DNA of 64,000 nt from an uncultured Photobacterium sp. (GTDB lineage: Bacteria; Pseudomonadota; Gammaproteobacteria; Enterobacterales; Vibrionaceae). A program made the translations under genes and the position numbers. The notes beneath the pieces were generated by a model. It was given only the letters and a program-made list of their open reading frames with translations. It was not told the origin of the DNA and made no database searches. Shown here in pieces: positions 30,075 through 39,293 of the stretch (positions are counted from its first letter, which is position 1; each line of letters starts with the position of its first letter). The stretch spans positions 1 to 64,000 of the forward strand of contig NZ_CANMZV010000001.1 in the NCBI RefSeq assembly GCF_947502415.1, read 5' to 3'.

Positions 30075-31076
30075 CTAGATGGATTTAACACTGTCACGTT
30101 CAACCAGTGTAGGTTCAAGCTGGATAATTTTGTTGGTTGTTCGTTTGTTCTGGATCTTATCTAACAGAGTATCAACTGCTTGCTGACCGAGGCGGTGCTT
30201 AGGCTGGTGAATGGTAGTGAGTGAGGGTGTGATGTACTTGGCTAGTTTGATGTCATCATATCCGACGATAGAGATGTCATCAGGTACCGATAAACCTTTC
30301 TTGTGGGCAGTATTAATTACACCCATTGCCATCATGTCATTACAAACGAACAGGGCTGTCGGTAGCGGGCCTCTTTCGTAGATTTTATCGAAAGCTGTTT
30401 CGCCGCCTTCACATTCAAAGAGTCCTGAGGCAATCCACTGCTTGTTGATTTCTAATCCCGCCTCTTCCATTGCCTGAACAAAACCCGACAGGCGTTGCTG
30501 TGCAGGAAGTTTATCTAACGGGCCGGTAAGGCAACCAATTTTTGTGTGCCCTTTTTCAATTAGGTGACGGGTTGCCAGGTAGCCGCCATGATGAGAGTTA
30601 TCTTGGATTTTATCACTCGGAAAATCAATTGGTCCCCAGTCCATGACGATTGTCGGAACTGGCTGGTGGCGAGAGAATAGGTCAAAATCTTTCCCTTCGA
30701 CTTCACTGCACATCAGTAATAACCCGTCGACACGTTTTTGCAAAAGGGTGTCGAGGTTGGAGTGCATGCGTTCGATGTCACCTTCGGTATTACAAAGGAT
30801 CAGGTTATAGCCTTGCTGGTAGCAACGGCGCTCGACACCTTTGACGACTTCACCGAAAAATGGGTTGGTTGAGGTTGTAACTAACATGCCGAAAGTTCGG
30901 GTATGGTTCACCTTCAGGCTGCGGGCCAAGGCCGAGGGGGCGTAGTTTAACTCTTTCACTGCCGCCATTACACGAACTGAAATATCTTCGCTGACAAAAC
31001 GGGTTTTATTGAGTACGTGGCTGACCGTTGAGGTTGATACACCGGCGTATTTCGCAACATCTTTGATTGTCGCCAT
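30075..31076 (-). CDS. rbsR: Ribose operon repressor RbsR
   Basis: A 333-residue LacI/GalR-family repressor. The N-terminal helix-turn-helix MATIKDVAKYAGVSTSTVSHVLNK is followed by the hinge NYAPSALARSLK and a periplasmic-binding-protein-like sensor domain. It should release the rbs operators on binding ribose. The ATG at complement 31076 is chosen because the family starts MATIKDVA; an in-frame codon 54 bases earlier would add an atypical extension. It is the last gene downstream of rbsK, in the same orientation. Confidence 0.92.
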   Translation of the reverse strand: MATIKDVAKYAGVSTSTVSHVLNKTRFVSEDISVRVMAAVKELNYAPSALARSLKVNHTRTFGMLVTTSTNPFFGEVVKGVERRCYQQGYNLILCNTEGDIERMHSNLDTLLQKRVDGLLLMCSEVEGKDFDLFSRHQPVPTIVMDWGPIDFPSDKIQDNSHHGGYLATRHLIEKGHTKIGCLTGPLDKLPAQQRLSGFVQAMEEAGLEINKQWIASGLFECEGGETAFDKIYERGPLPTALFVCNDMMAMGVINTAHKKGLSVPDDISIVGYDDIKLAKYITPSLTTIHQPKHRLGQQAVDTLLDKIQNKRTTNKIIQLEPTLVERDSVKSI

Positions 31077-31198
31077 TGAGTTCTCCCTGATACATACCAG
31101 ATAACTGGTATTAGCCCGTATAACCAGCAATATTTTACAACCAGAACTTTTAATAAAAGTTTGGCACGATATTGAGGCGGTTATACAGGCCGGTTTAC

Positions 31199-32119
31199 TT
31201 AATGGTGCTCGATAAGAAAGCGTTCCACTTCTCGGCGATGCGGAATAGAAGTCTGAGCACCCATACGTGTTACTGAAATTGCGGCTGCGGCATGAGCAAA
31301 GCGGATGGCTTCGTCCATCTGTTTTCCTTCCTGAATACCGGTTAGCAGTGCACCATTGAAGGTATCACCAGCGGCGGTGGTATCTTTGGCATCAACCCTG
31401 AATCCCGGTACTTGCTGGCCTTTGCCGTCATTGCTGATCCAGACGCCTTGGCTGCCAAGGGTGATCATAACCTGCTTGATCCCTTTTGCGTGCAGAATGT
31501 CTGCGGCATTTTGCGCTGATGTAACATCCTCAACCTTTACCCCTGTCAGCAGTTCCGCCTCAGTTTCGTTAGGCGTAATCATATCAACAAGTTGTAATAA
31601 GTCATCAGATAATGCTTGTGCAGGTGCCGGGTTTAGCACAACGCGGGTGCCTGCTTCCTGCGCAACCCTTGCTGCAGCTTCAATCGTTTCAATTGGTGTT
31701 TCCAGTTGCATCAGCAAAGTATCGGCATGGGTGATGAGGTGATGGTGTGGCTCAAGGCGGGCAGGACTTAAGCAGCCATTGGCTTCGGCCGAAATACAAA
31801 TGCTATTTTCACCTGTTTGGGCGACCTGGATCATCGCAATACCGGTCGGTGTATTTTCTTCAATCAGAACAGCTTCAGTATTCATGCCTTCTTTGGAAAA
31901 TTCTTCTCGCATCTGATAGCCGAAACTGTCATCACCCACACAGGCAATAAAGGCAACATCGGCGCCAAGGCGAGCCGCGGCAACGGCCTGGTTAGCCCCC
32001 TTACCACCAGGAATAACACAATAGCTGTGGCCGTGTAACGTTTCACCCGGACGCGGGAAAGAAGCTACCTGTAAAACATGGTCGGCATTGACGCTACCAA
32101 GAACAACTAATTTATTCAT
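31199..32119 (-). CDS. rbsK: Ribokinase
   Basis: A 306-residue PfkB-family sugar kinase that phosphorylates ribose to ribose 5-phosphate. It shows the N-terminal GSVNADH and GGKGANQAVAAARLGA, and the C-terminal anion-hole/catalytic block AKDTTAAGDTFNGA with the catalytic Asp. Length matches E. coli RbsK (309). It follows rbsB after a 178-base gap containing a long hairpin. Confidence 0.95.
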   Translation of the reverse strand: MNKLVVLGSVNADHVLQVASFPRPGETLHGHSYCVIPGGKGANQAVAAARLGADVAFIACVGDDSFGYQMREEFSKEGMNTEAVLIEENTPTGIAMIQVAQTGENSICISAEANGCLSPARLEPHHHLITHADTLLMQLETPIETIEAAARVAQEAGTRVVLNPAPAQALSDDLLQLVDMITPNETEAELLTGVKVEDVTSAQNAADILHAKGIKQVMITLGSQGVWISNDGKGQQVPGFRVDAKDTTAAGDTFNGALLTGIQEGKQMDEAIRFAHAAAAISVTRMGAQTSIPHRREVERFLIEHH

Positions 32120-32231
32120 ATCGGGACCTTTCTTACTTTACGTTTGCCGTTTTTATCGGGCCAAAATGTATGGGTTAGCGGTGTAGTAAAAATTAAACAA
32201 GCGCTAAACGATAGATTTTGAGATAGGGGTG

Positions 32232-32290
32232 CGGAACCTAGCACCTTGTTCCTAAGTGGCTCAGAAACAGAGCCAAGGAGCTAGGTTCCG
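32232..32290 (-). other. Long hairpin between rbsB and rbsK
   Basis: A perfect 10-bp outer stem (CGGAACCTAG / CTAGGTTCCG) with an inner hairpin GGCTC / GAGCC and further partial pairing. It lies 7 bases beyond the rbsB stop without a T-run. It probably protects rbsB mRNA or attenuates rbsK (inference). Confidence 0.65.
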
Positions 32291-32297
32291 AATATTA

Positions 32298-33176
32298 CTA
32301 CTTAGTAATTACTTTCAGAGGAACTGGAATATTTGCTTCCACTTTCTCACCTTTCAGCATTTTATCTGCAGTTTCCACGCCCAATGCACCAATCAGATCC
32401 GGTTGCTGTGCGATAGTTGCGCCCAGTTTACCGCGGTTAACTGCTGCGATACCGTCCTTTGTGCCATCGAAGCCGACGATCAGAACGTCTTTGCCTGATG
32501 CCTGAACAGCACGAAGGGCACCCAGAGCCATTTCATCGTTTTGGGCAAAAACTGCCTGAACATCCGGGTTGGCTGCCAGCATGTTTTCCATTACGTTCAG
32601 GCCTTTAGTGCGGTCGAAGTCAGCTGGCTGGCTGGCAAGTAGGTTCATGCTGTGTGCGTCCACGGCATTCATGAAGCCCTTACCACGTTCGCGTGCGGCA
32701 GAAGTACCTGCGATCCCTTCAAGCTGGATAACACGTGCTTTTTCACCGACTTTTTCCATGATGAATTTACCAGCCATTTCGCCACCGGCAACGTTGTCGG
32801 ATGCAATATGACTTACCACTTCACCACGGCTTGCACCACGGTCCAGAGTTAGGACAGGGATCTTGGAGCGGTTTGCCATGCGAATCGCGTTAGATACGGC
32901 ATCTGAGTCTGTTGGGTTGATCAGGATTGCTTTTACGCCGCGGACAGTAAGATCTTCAATGTTAGACAGTTCTTTACTTGGGTCATTTTGAGAATCAAGA
33001 ACAATCAGGTTATACCCTAGTTCCTGTGCTTTTGCTTCTGCACCTTCTTTCATTGTGACGAAGAATGGGTTATTCAGTGTCGAAACAACCATGGCCATGG
33101 TGTCTTGCGCAGCTGCGGTAGTGCTGAAAGACGCTGAGATTACGGCAGCAGAGATTAGGGTTGCTAACTTTTTCAT
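32298..33176 (-). CDS. rbsB: D-ribose-binding periplasmic protein
   Basis: A 292-residue periplasmic binding protein. The signal peptide ([18 protein letters not shown], cleavage near AAA-QDT) is followed by the type 1 binding fold with the ribose-protein blocks [27 protein letters not shown] and [11 protein letters not shown]. It supplies RbsAC. Length is close to E. coli RbsB (296). It lies between rbsC and rbsK on the minus strand. Confidence 0.95.
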   Translation of the reverse strand: MKKLATLISAAVISASFSTTAAAQDTMAMVVSTLNNPFFVTMKEGAEAKAQELGYNLIVLDSQNDPSKELSNIEDLTVRGVKAILINPTDSDAVSNAIRMANRSKIPVLTLDRGASRGEVVSHIASDNVAGGEMAGKFIMEKVGEKARVIQLEGIAGTSAARERGKGFMNAVDAHSMNLLASQPADFDRTKGLNVMENMLAANPDVQAVFAQNDEMALGALRAVQASGKDVLIVGFDGTKDGIAAVNRGKLGATIAQQPDLIGALGVETADKMLKGEKVEANIPVPLKVITK

Positions 33177-33252
33177 TCCGTTTTCCTTTCTACGTATGTC
33201 GGTTGTGCGGGCAGGGGGCTACCCGCGCTACAGAGGTTGATACCAATCGGTG

Positions 33253-34236
33253 TTACTTGTTTTTGTTATCTACGAGGACTGCAAGCAAGATAACCACTGC
33301 TTTTGCAATCATCTGGTAATAGGAGGATACATCCAGCAGGTTAAGTGCATTGTTAAGGAAGCCAATAATCAGTGCGCCGATCAGGGTTCCCATTATGCGG
33401 CCTTTACCACCGGCGAGACTGGTGCCGCCAAGCACTACCGCAGCAATCGCATCTAGTTCGTATCCCATACCAGCGGTAGGCTGAGCCGATGAGAGACGAG
33501 AGGTGACGATGATGCCAGCCAGAGCTGCTAACAGGCCGCAGATTGCGTAGACGCCAATCTTGACGCGGTCCACGTTGATACCTGAAAGACGGGTTGCGGA
33601 TTCGTTGCCGCCAAGCGCGTAGATATAACGACCGAATCGAGTGTGGTTCAACAGGTACCAGATAGCAGCGAAGACGATAACCATCAGCCAGATTGGAACC
33701 GGGATACCCATGGCATAACCAGTACCAAACCATCCAAAGCTATCTGCGACATCAGTAAAGCCTGTTGAAATTGGACGACCGTCGGTGTAAACCATGGTCA
33801 CACCGCGAAGCAGGGTCATTGTAACCAGAGTGGCGATGAATGCCTGTACTTTACCTTTGGCAATGATCACGCCACTGATAGCGCCAAGGGCTGCACCAGC
33901 GACTAGGGCTGTTGGTACTGCCACAAGCACTGGAATTTCCATACCAATCATGGTGGCGGCAAATGCACCGCAGAGCGCAAGAACTGAGCCGACGCTAAGG
34001 TCGATACCGGCGGTTAGGATAACCAGGGTCATACCTACTGCGATGATGGCATTTATCGAGGTCTGGCGCAGGATATTCAGGATGTTATCCATGGTGAAGA
34101 AGTTCGGGTTCAGGAAAGACACCACCACAATCAGGAAAATTAATGCGATCAGCGACTTCTGTTCGATTAACCATTCTTTGCTGAATAGCTTGGTGCTACC
34201 GGAATCAGGTGTTTTAGTCATAGCGTTAGTGCTCAT
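33253..34236 (-). CDS. rbsC: Ribose ABC transporter permease
   Basis: A 327-residue inner-membrane permease with 8-10 hydrophobic segments and the sugar-permease signature [15 protein letters not shown], plus [15 protein letters not shown] near the C-terminus. It overlaps the end of rbsA by four bases (ATGA), so it is translationally coupled to it. Confidence 0.95.
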   Translation of the reverse strand: MSTNAMTKTPDSGSTKLFSKEWLIEQKSLIALIFLIVVVSFLNPNFFTMDNILNILRQTSINAIIAVGMTLVILTAGIDLSVGSVLALCGAFAATMIGMEIPVLVAVPTALVAGAALGAISGVIIAKGKVQAFIATLVTMTLLRGVTMVYTDGRPISTGFTDVADSFGWFGTGYAMGIPVPIWLMVIVFAAIWYLLNHTRFGRYIYALGGNESATRLSGINVDRVKIGVYAICGLLAALAGIIVTSRLSSAQPTAGMGYELDAIAAVVLGGTSLAGGKGRIMGTLIGALIIGFLNNALNLLDVSSYYQMIAKAVVILLAVLVDNKNK

Positions 34237-35738
34237 GCTGCTACCTCGTTGATTTGTTTACCCACAGCGCAGGCTAGTAGTTTTTCTTGGTCGGCATCGG
34301 CGGCCATAAATTCACCGCTGATCTGGCCTTCGTGCATGACGAGGATACGGTCACTCATACCCAGCACTTCTGGCATCTCCGAAGAGACCAGGATGATGCT
34401 CATCCCTTCGGCTTTGAATTGGTTTATTAACTGATATATTTCCTTTTTGGCACCGACATCGACACCACGCGTAGGTTCGTCAAGGATCAGGGCTTTCGGT
34501 TTGGTCATCAGGCCTTTAGCGATAGCGACTTTTTGCTGGTTACCACCAGATAGGTTGCCGATGATCTGATTTCTGGTCGGGGTTTTGATATTGAACAGGC
34601 GGATAAAGTCTTCAACTGCGGTCACCTCTTCGTAGTGATTGAGCTGAAGGCCTTTGGAAAGTTGTTCCAGCGAGCAGATGGACATATTTTCTTTAACGGA
34701 CAAACCAAGGATCAGGCCATCACCTTTACGGTCTTCTGAAATATAAGCGATACCGTTAGCCAGGCCGTCCTGTGGGCTGCTTGGGTTGATCGTCTTGCCA
34801 TCTAGGATCACATCCCCTGATTCGCGGGGGTGGGCACCATATATCACTTTCATTAGCTCAGTTCGGCCTGCGCCCATTAAGCCGGAAATACCCAGGATCT
34901 CTCCGCGATCTAAAGTAAAGCTGACGTTGTGGACATCGGAAGCATTAAGGTTTTTTACTTCTAAACAGGTGGTACCGTGTGTAACGTCAATGCGAGGGTA
35001 TTGCTCATCAAGTCGGCGACCTACCATCATTTCGATCATGGTGTCTTCGTCGATATCGGCAACCTGGCGTTCACCAATGAATTTACCGTCACGCAGAACC
35101 GTGATGTCATCGCAGATTTCGAAAATTTCTTTCAGACGGTGAGAGATATAAACAATGCCGCAGTCTTCATCGCGAAGTTCGTTGATGACCTTGAACAGGG
35201 ACTCAGTTTCGGTATCGGTCAGGGCATCGGTTGGTTCGTCCATAATGATGACTTGCGATTTGAACGATAGCGCTTTGGCTATTTCAACCATTTGCTGTTC
35301 GCCGAGACTAAGTTCACCCAGTAGCTGTCGAGAGTTATGTTTGACATTAAGGCGTTTGAGAAGAGCATCGGCTTCACGGTACATTTCTGACCACTTGATT
35401 CCGCCAAAAGCATTGGTTATCTCACGACCCAGAAAGATGTTTTCTGCAATGGTTAGTTCGGGAATAAGATTTAGTTCCTGGTGGATAATGCTGATCCCGG
35501 CTTCTTGTGAATGACGTGGACCGTTGAAATTAACTTTTTCGCCCTGATATCGGATTTCACCGGCATCCATGGCATAAATCCCGGTCAACGCTTTCATTAG
35601 GGTGGATTTTCCTGCTCCGTTTTCTCCCATCAAAGCCATCACTTTGCCTGGATAAACGTTGAGGCAGGCATTATCGAGAGCTTTGACTCCCGGGAATGCT
35701 TTCTCAATCCCTTTTAATTCTAAGATTGGCTGTTTCAT
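34233..35738 (-). CDS. rbsA: Ribose ABC transporter ATPase (two domains)
   Basis: A 501-residue fused tandem ATPase. The first domain has Walker [10 protein letters not shown] and signature [15 protein letters not shown]. The second has the degenerate nucleotide site typical of sugar-type CUT2 ATPases ([13 protein letters not shown]) and [15 protein letters not shown]. Length equals E. coli RbsA (501). It is second in the rbsDACBK unit. Confidence 0.95.
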   Translation of the reverse strand: MKQPILELKGIEKAFPGVKALDNACLNVYPGKVMALMGENGAGKSTLMKALTGIYAMDAGEIRYQGEKVNFNGPRHSQEAGISIIHQELNLIPELTIAENIFLGREITNAFGGIKWSEMYREADALLKRLNVKHNSRQLLGELSLGEQQMVEIAKALSFKSQVIIMDEPTDALTDTETESLFKVINELRDEDCGIVYISHRLKEIFEICDDITVLRDGKFIGERQVADIDEDTMIEMMVGRRLDEQYPRIDVTHGTTCLEVKNLNASDVHNVSFTLDRGEILGISGLMGAGRTELMKVIYGAHPRESGDVILDGKTINPSSPQDGLANGIAYISEDRKGDGLILGLSVKENMSICSLEQLSKGLQLNHYEEVTAVEDFIRLFNIKTPTRNQIIGNLSGGNQQKVAIAKGLMTKPKALILDEPTRGVDVGAKKEIYQLINQFKAEGMSIILVSSEMPEVLGMSDRILVMHEGQISGEFMAADADQEKLLACAVGKQINEVAA

Positions 35739-35771
35739 GTCAGTTCCTTGCAGTTAGCAGAAGAGTCGGAT

Positions 35772-36191
35772 TTAGAACACTACGCCAGATTGAAAAATCA
35801 CATTGGCGTATGGGGTGCACTCTCCGGTGCGGATCACTGCTTTGCTGTTTTGAGTGTGGATTTTGAATTCTTCGTGGCTGACATAGGTAAGGTTAATAGA
35901 TCTGCCGCATTGCGCTTCTTCATTACGAATGAGTTCGATGAGAGCTTCGTGATGTGTAGGGCTAACCTTCAGGAATTCTTCGGCCATAACAACACCTTCA
36001 ATTTGCATTTCACCAAGCACCGCTTTTACTGTCTCGATAAAGGTAGGGACGCCAGGAATAAGCGCAAGATCGATACGTTGTGTTTCATCCGGGATAGGTA
36101 AGCCTGCATCACAGATTGTGACTTCGTCTGTGTGTCCTAATGTTGCGATGACGTATGACAATTCAGCATTGATGAGTGCGCTTTTTTTCAT
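35772..36191 (-). CDS. rbsD: D-ribose pyranase
   Basis: A 139-residue enzyme that interconverts pyranose and furanose forms of ribose so that RbsK can act. Family features are the N-terminal MKKSALINAELSYVIATLGHTDEVTICDAG-type block with the catalytic His in LGHTD and the C-terminal RTGECTPYANVI. It is the first gene of the operon, directly behind the operator region. Confidence 0.95.
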   Translation of the reverse strand: MKKSALINAELSYVIATLGHTDEVTICDAGLPIPDETQRIDLALIPGVPTFIETVKAVLGEMQIEGVVMAEEFLKVSPTHHEALIELIRNEEAQCGRSINLTYVSHEEFKIHTQNSKAVIRTGECTPYANVIFQSGVVF

Positions 36192-36270
36192 GGGTTGTAC
36201 CTTATTCGTTCTGTGGGAGAAGCGAGATGAACAAACCTGTTTGGCATGACATCTTATATTTCATTTTATT

Positions 36271-36329
36271 CATCGAAACGGTTACGCAAACGTTTCGATG
36301 ACTAGAAATGTAGATCGAAACGTTTCGAT
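36271..36329 (-). promoter_or_regulatory. RbsR operators (one perfect palindrome, two overlapping imperfect)
   Basis: ATCGAAACGTTTCGAT at 36314-36329 is a perfect 16-base palindrome centred on CG, as LacI-family proteins prefer. About 14-29 bases closer to rbsD lie ATCGAAACGGTTACG (36272-36286) and GCAAACGTTTCGATG (36286-36300), each with one good half-site. The similarity to known rbs operators and the position before rbsD support RbsR binding. Confidence 0.8.
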
Positions 36330-36352
36330 GTGCATTAGCTAAGCACGCAAAG

Positions 36353-36368
36353 TGTGACTTAAATCAGA
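36353..36368 (-). promoter_or_regulatory. CRP site upstream of rbsD
   Basis: TGTGA-6 bases-TCAGA differs from the CRP consensus at one base. It lies upstream of the RbsR operators relative to rbsD, consistent with catabolite activation. Confidence 0.6.
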
Positions 36369-36579
36369 ACAAATATGCTTTTGATGAATAAAAAGAGGAA
36401 GCGATCACAAATCAAGTTGATGAGTTTCATATTAAAGCTTATGACTTGATTCGTTGCGGGCGTGATTGTGAATGGATTGTGTCGGGGTAATGTAATTTAT
36501 TGCAAATTATGTTTGAAACCTTTGGGTTGCGAGCAGAAAAAGACTTATCATTTACCCCCGAATATTTCACCGAGGTATG

Positions 36580-36834
36580 ATGCTCGATATGGCACCTTCA
36601 GCAGCGAATCTTTTACCGTTTACTTTGCTAATTGCACCGATTTCGTTGTTTTGTCTGATGTTCGCATTGAAAAAAAGAAATGTTTGGTTGATCCGGGTTT
36701 CGTTGCTCGGGTTGGTGCTGGTGGCAATGCTATTGGTTGTCTTCCAGTATCTGGACTATAAGCATTTTGAAGATTGCCTGTTAAAAGGCGCCGACTACAG
36801 CGCCTTTAAGGGGAGTTGTATCAAGTTTAATTAA
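36580..36834 (+). CDS. Small two-helix membrane protein, function unknown
   Basis: An 84-residue protein with two predicted membrane helices (about 10-29 and 38-58) separated by KKRNVW, then a short soluble tail with two Cys (FEDCLLKGADYSAFKGSC). Start choice is uncertain among ATGs at 36577, 36580 and 36589; CGAGG lies just upstream. It ends tail to tail with modE with a 4-base overlap of the two stop codons. I do not recognise the family. Confidence 0.55.
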   Translation: MLDMAPSAANLLPFTLLIAPISLFCLMFALKKRNVWLIRVSLLGLVLVAMLLVVFQYLDYKHFEDCLLKGADYSAFKGSCIKFN

Positions 36835-37622
36835 CTTAATGTTGCGATGATCACTTGAGAAGAAGAGAAGCATGCCAGTGCGTGCTTTCCTTCTTCTAAC
36901 ATTATCTCTTTACTTTTCTTTCTATTGATGAGGGCACAGACTTCATCATTATCATCAAGCTTTATCGATACTTCGGCTGAACAATCATCATATTTTATGT
37001 GTTGGATGATCCCGCTGAGCTGGTTGTCGAGTTGCAGATCTGAAGGTGATTCATTGCTAATTTGGATTGCCGGGCCTTTTACAAGTGCAACCACATCCTT
37101 TCCTTCTTCTAGTTGAAGGCGGATTGTACTGCCGTGGGTTATCGTCGCAATAACGTGTTGTCCACTTTGTAGTTTGATAAAGACCTTGTCGTGCAAAGTA
37201 TGATTTTCAATTTCACTGATAGTGCCGAAAAATTGATTTCTGGCACTGGTTTGTAGTGAGAATTTGGTCATAACACCTAATAGGCTATGTAGTGGGGCAT
37301 CTTCGTCGTTGAGTGCCTTTAGTCCCATATTCTGGATTGTATCTAGCAGGTCATACATCTGGAGCAAACGTTCGCCAAAGCGGGTCAATGATGCTCCGCC
37401 TCCACCTTTACCACCTTTTTCACTGGTTAACAGCGGTGATTCCGAACGGTTATTCATATCTTTGATGGCATCGAAGGCTGCTTTATAACTTATCCCTGCT
37501 TGCTTAGCTCCTTTACTGATGGAGCCTGTTTGCTGCACTGCCTTGAGCAATGCAATACGGCGAGGATTGGCAAAAACCTTGCCATTTTCGGAAAGGGTGA
37601 GCAGGGCATCGAAGTCCATCAT
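36831..37622 (-). CDS. modE: Molybdate-responsive transcriptional regulator ModE
   Basis: A 263-residue regulator. The N-terminal winged helix (RIALLKAVQQTGSISKGAKQAGISYKAAFDAI) carries the typical GGKGGGGASLTRFG wing region, and two C-terminal Mop/TOBE domains bind molybdate (FFGTISEIE, then LSGIIQHIKYDDCSAEV). Length matches E. coli ModE (262). It controls molybdate uptake and molybdoenzyme genes. No modABC is adjacent; the torCA molybdoenzyme genes lie 7 kb away. A second in-frame ATG follows the first. Confidence 0.92.
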   Translation of the reverse strand: MMDFDALLTLSENGKVFANPRRIALLKAVQQTGSISKGAKQAGISYKAAFDAIKDMNNRSESPLLTSEKGGKGGGGASLTRFGERLLQMYDLLDTIQNMGLKALNDEDAPLHSLLGVMTKFSLQTSARNQFFGTISEIENHTLHDKVFIKLQSGQHVIATITHGSTIRLQLEEGKDVVALVKGPAIQISNESPSDLQLDNQLSGIIQHIKYDDCSAEVSIKLDDNDEVCALINRKKSKEIMLEEGKHALACFSSSQVIIATLS

Positions 37623-37739
37623 GGTGAATGCGGGTCCGTGTAGATATTCAGGTGTTTAATGCAGAGTATATCTGATTATTCAATGTGGTATAAGGTATTG
37701 AATGAATAGGGATGGTCTGGGTTGAAGTGGGGCAGAGGT

Positions 37740-37771
37740 GAAAAAAGCGAGAGCCGGAGCTCTCGCTTTGA
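37740..37771 (-). terminator. Terminator of aminopeptidase-POT operon
   Basis: Perfect stem AAAGCGAGAGC / GCTCTCGCTTT with a 4-base loop; the minus-strand T-run follows. Confidence 0.8.
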
Positions 37772-37793
37772 TTATTATATCACTTCGCAGTGA

Positions 37794-39266
37794 TTAAGCT
37801 GTTTGTAGCTCTTCTTTCTGTGCTTCAGGCTCAGACTCGATAAGACGGTTGAGGCGAGGTGCCATGATGACACAAATCACACCAACAGCTGTCGCTGCTG
37901 CGGCAAGGGCAAAGAAGTAGTTACCGTAGGAAGCTAAGCTTTCTACCGGAGTCATTTCTACTTCGCCTGATGAAGACAAGCCCGCAACCCATGCACCCGC
38001 TACTGATGCGATAGCCAGAGTCATGTTCCATGCACCGTAGATGAAGCCACGGATTCGACTTGGGAACAACTTGGCGATAGCAGACAGACCCAGAGCAGAA
38101 ATCAGTAGTTCACCGATAGCAAACAGGAAGTGAGGAGCAGCAATCCAGAATGGGTTCAGCATGCCGTTTTCGTCGCCGAAGTACTGGGAGAAACCGGCGC
38201 AACCAAAGGCTGCAGCACAGATCAACATACCCAGAGCGAATTTACCCGGCATTGAGAGGTCTTTGCCTTTCTCACCCAAGGTTGTATAGATATGGGCAAG
38301 GATTGGGCTCAGGAAGATTACCCACATAGGGTTCAGTGATTGATAGGAAACCGGGTTAACCGCGATACCGAACACTTCTGCTTCTACGTTGTTAATAGCG
38401 AAGAAGTTCAGAGATGTTGGCATCTGGTTGTATAGCACGAAGAATGCCAGAGCCTGAACCATCAGTACTAAACCAACAACCATACGCTTGCGGCTGCTTG
38501 GTGCTTCCTTCTTCATCTCTTTCATGATGAGGAACAGGATAACCAACGCGGCGATGCCTAGGACGGCCTGTGCCAAAGGTAGGTTAGTTAACAGGTAGCT
38601 AGCTGAAGCGATTGCCAGTAATACACCAGAAAGGAACAAGCTGTTGGTCTTGAATGGAACTGCACGCTTGTCGGCTTCGGTTGCTTCCTTGATTTTTTTG
38701 TTGAACAACAGATAGGTCACAACGTTAACAGTCATGCCGACAGCTGACAAAATGAAAGCAGATGTCCAGCCGATGCTGTAAGCCATGATAGGTGCGCCTA
38801 GCTGCGCAAGGAATGCACCGATGTTGTTAACCATGTAGAACAAGGTGTAGGCACCATCAAGGCGAGGGTCATCTTTATCATAAGATGCAGCAATGATAGT
38901 CGGTGGAGCAACACTACCGATACCACGACCTACAGCAACAGTACCCAAACCGATGAATACGAAGTGCGGCTGAGCTGTGATGGCCGAGTAGGCAATGATG
39001 AAATAACCGAGGCCCTGGAAGAAGAAACCCCAGACCAGGGTACGCTTCGCTCCGAGGATCTTATCGGCAAGCCAGCCACCGATAAACAGGATAGCTGCAC
39101 CTAAAGCGGCGAAGGCACCAAAGGTCGCAAAAGAGGTTTTTTGGTCAATACCCAGTTCATCGCCAAGGAAAACCGGCAAAATTGCCCATAGGCTATAGAA
39201 AGACAACGCCCACCAGAACTGGCATGAGCAAAGAATATAAAAGGTCAACGGATGACGTTTTTTCAT
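37794..39266 (-). CDS. POT-family proton-dependent oligopeptide transporter
   Basis: A 490-residue major-facilitator-type membrane protein, about 14 predicted helices. N-terminal MKKRHPLTFYILCSCQFWWALSFYSLW and the PTR2/POT-type block AVGRGIGSVAPPTIIAASYD (residues ~110-130) fit proton-driven di/tripeptide import. It follows the M18 aminopeptidase by 27 bases and ends before a terminator, so the two form an operon for peptide uptake and hydrolysis. Which dipeptide-permease subtype cannot be told. Confidence 0.85.
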   Translation of the reverse strand: MKKRHPLTFYILCSCQFWWALSFYSLWAILPVFLGDELGIDQKTSFATFGAFAALGAAILFIGGWLADKILGAKRTLVWGFFFQGLGYFIIAYSAITAQPHFVFIGLGTVAVGRGIGSVAPPTIIAASYDKDDPRLDGAYTLFYMVNNIGAFLAQLGAPIMAYSIGWTSAFILSAVGMTVNVVTYLLFNKKIKEATEADKRAVPFKTNSLFLSGVLLAIASASYLLTNLPLAQAVLGIAALVILFLIMKEMKKEAPSSRKRMVVGLVLMVQALAFFVLYNQMPTSLNFFAINNVEAEVFGIAVNPVSYQSLNPMWVIFLSPILAHIYTTLGEKGKDLSMPGKFALGMLICAAAFGCAGFSQYFGDENGMLNPFWIAAPHFLFAIGELLISALGLSAIAKLFPSRIRGFIYGAWNMTLAIASVAGAWVAGLSSSGEVEMTPVESLASYGNYFFALAAAATAVGVICVIMAPRLNRLIESEPEAQKEELQTA

Positions 39267-39293
39267 AACTTATTCTCCAACAGTGCGACGGCA

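Noticed and set aside
36462..36761. 99-codon plus-strand ORF overlapping the small membrane protein
   Set aside because: No ribosome site, no membrane or family pattern; the overlapping 84-residue frame has two clean helices and a better start.
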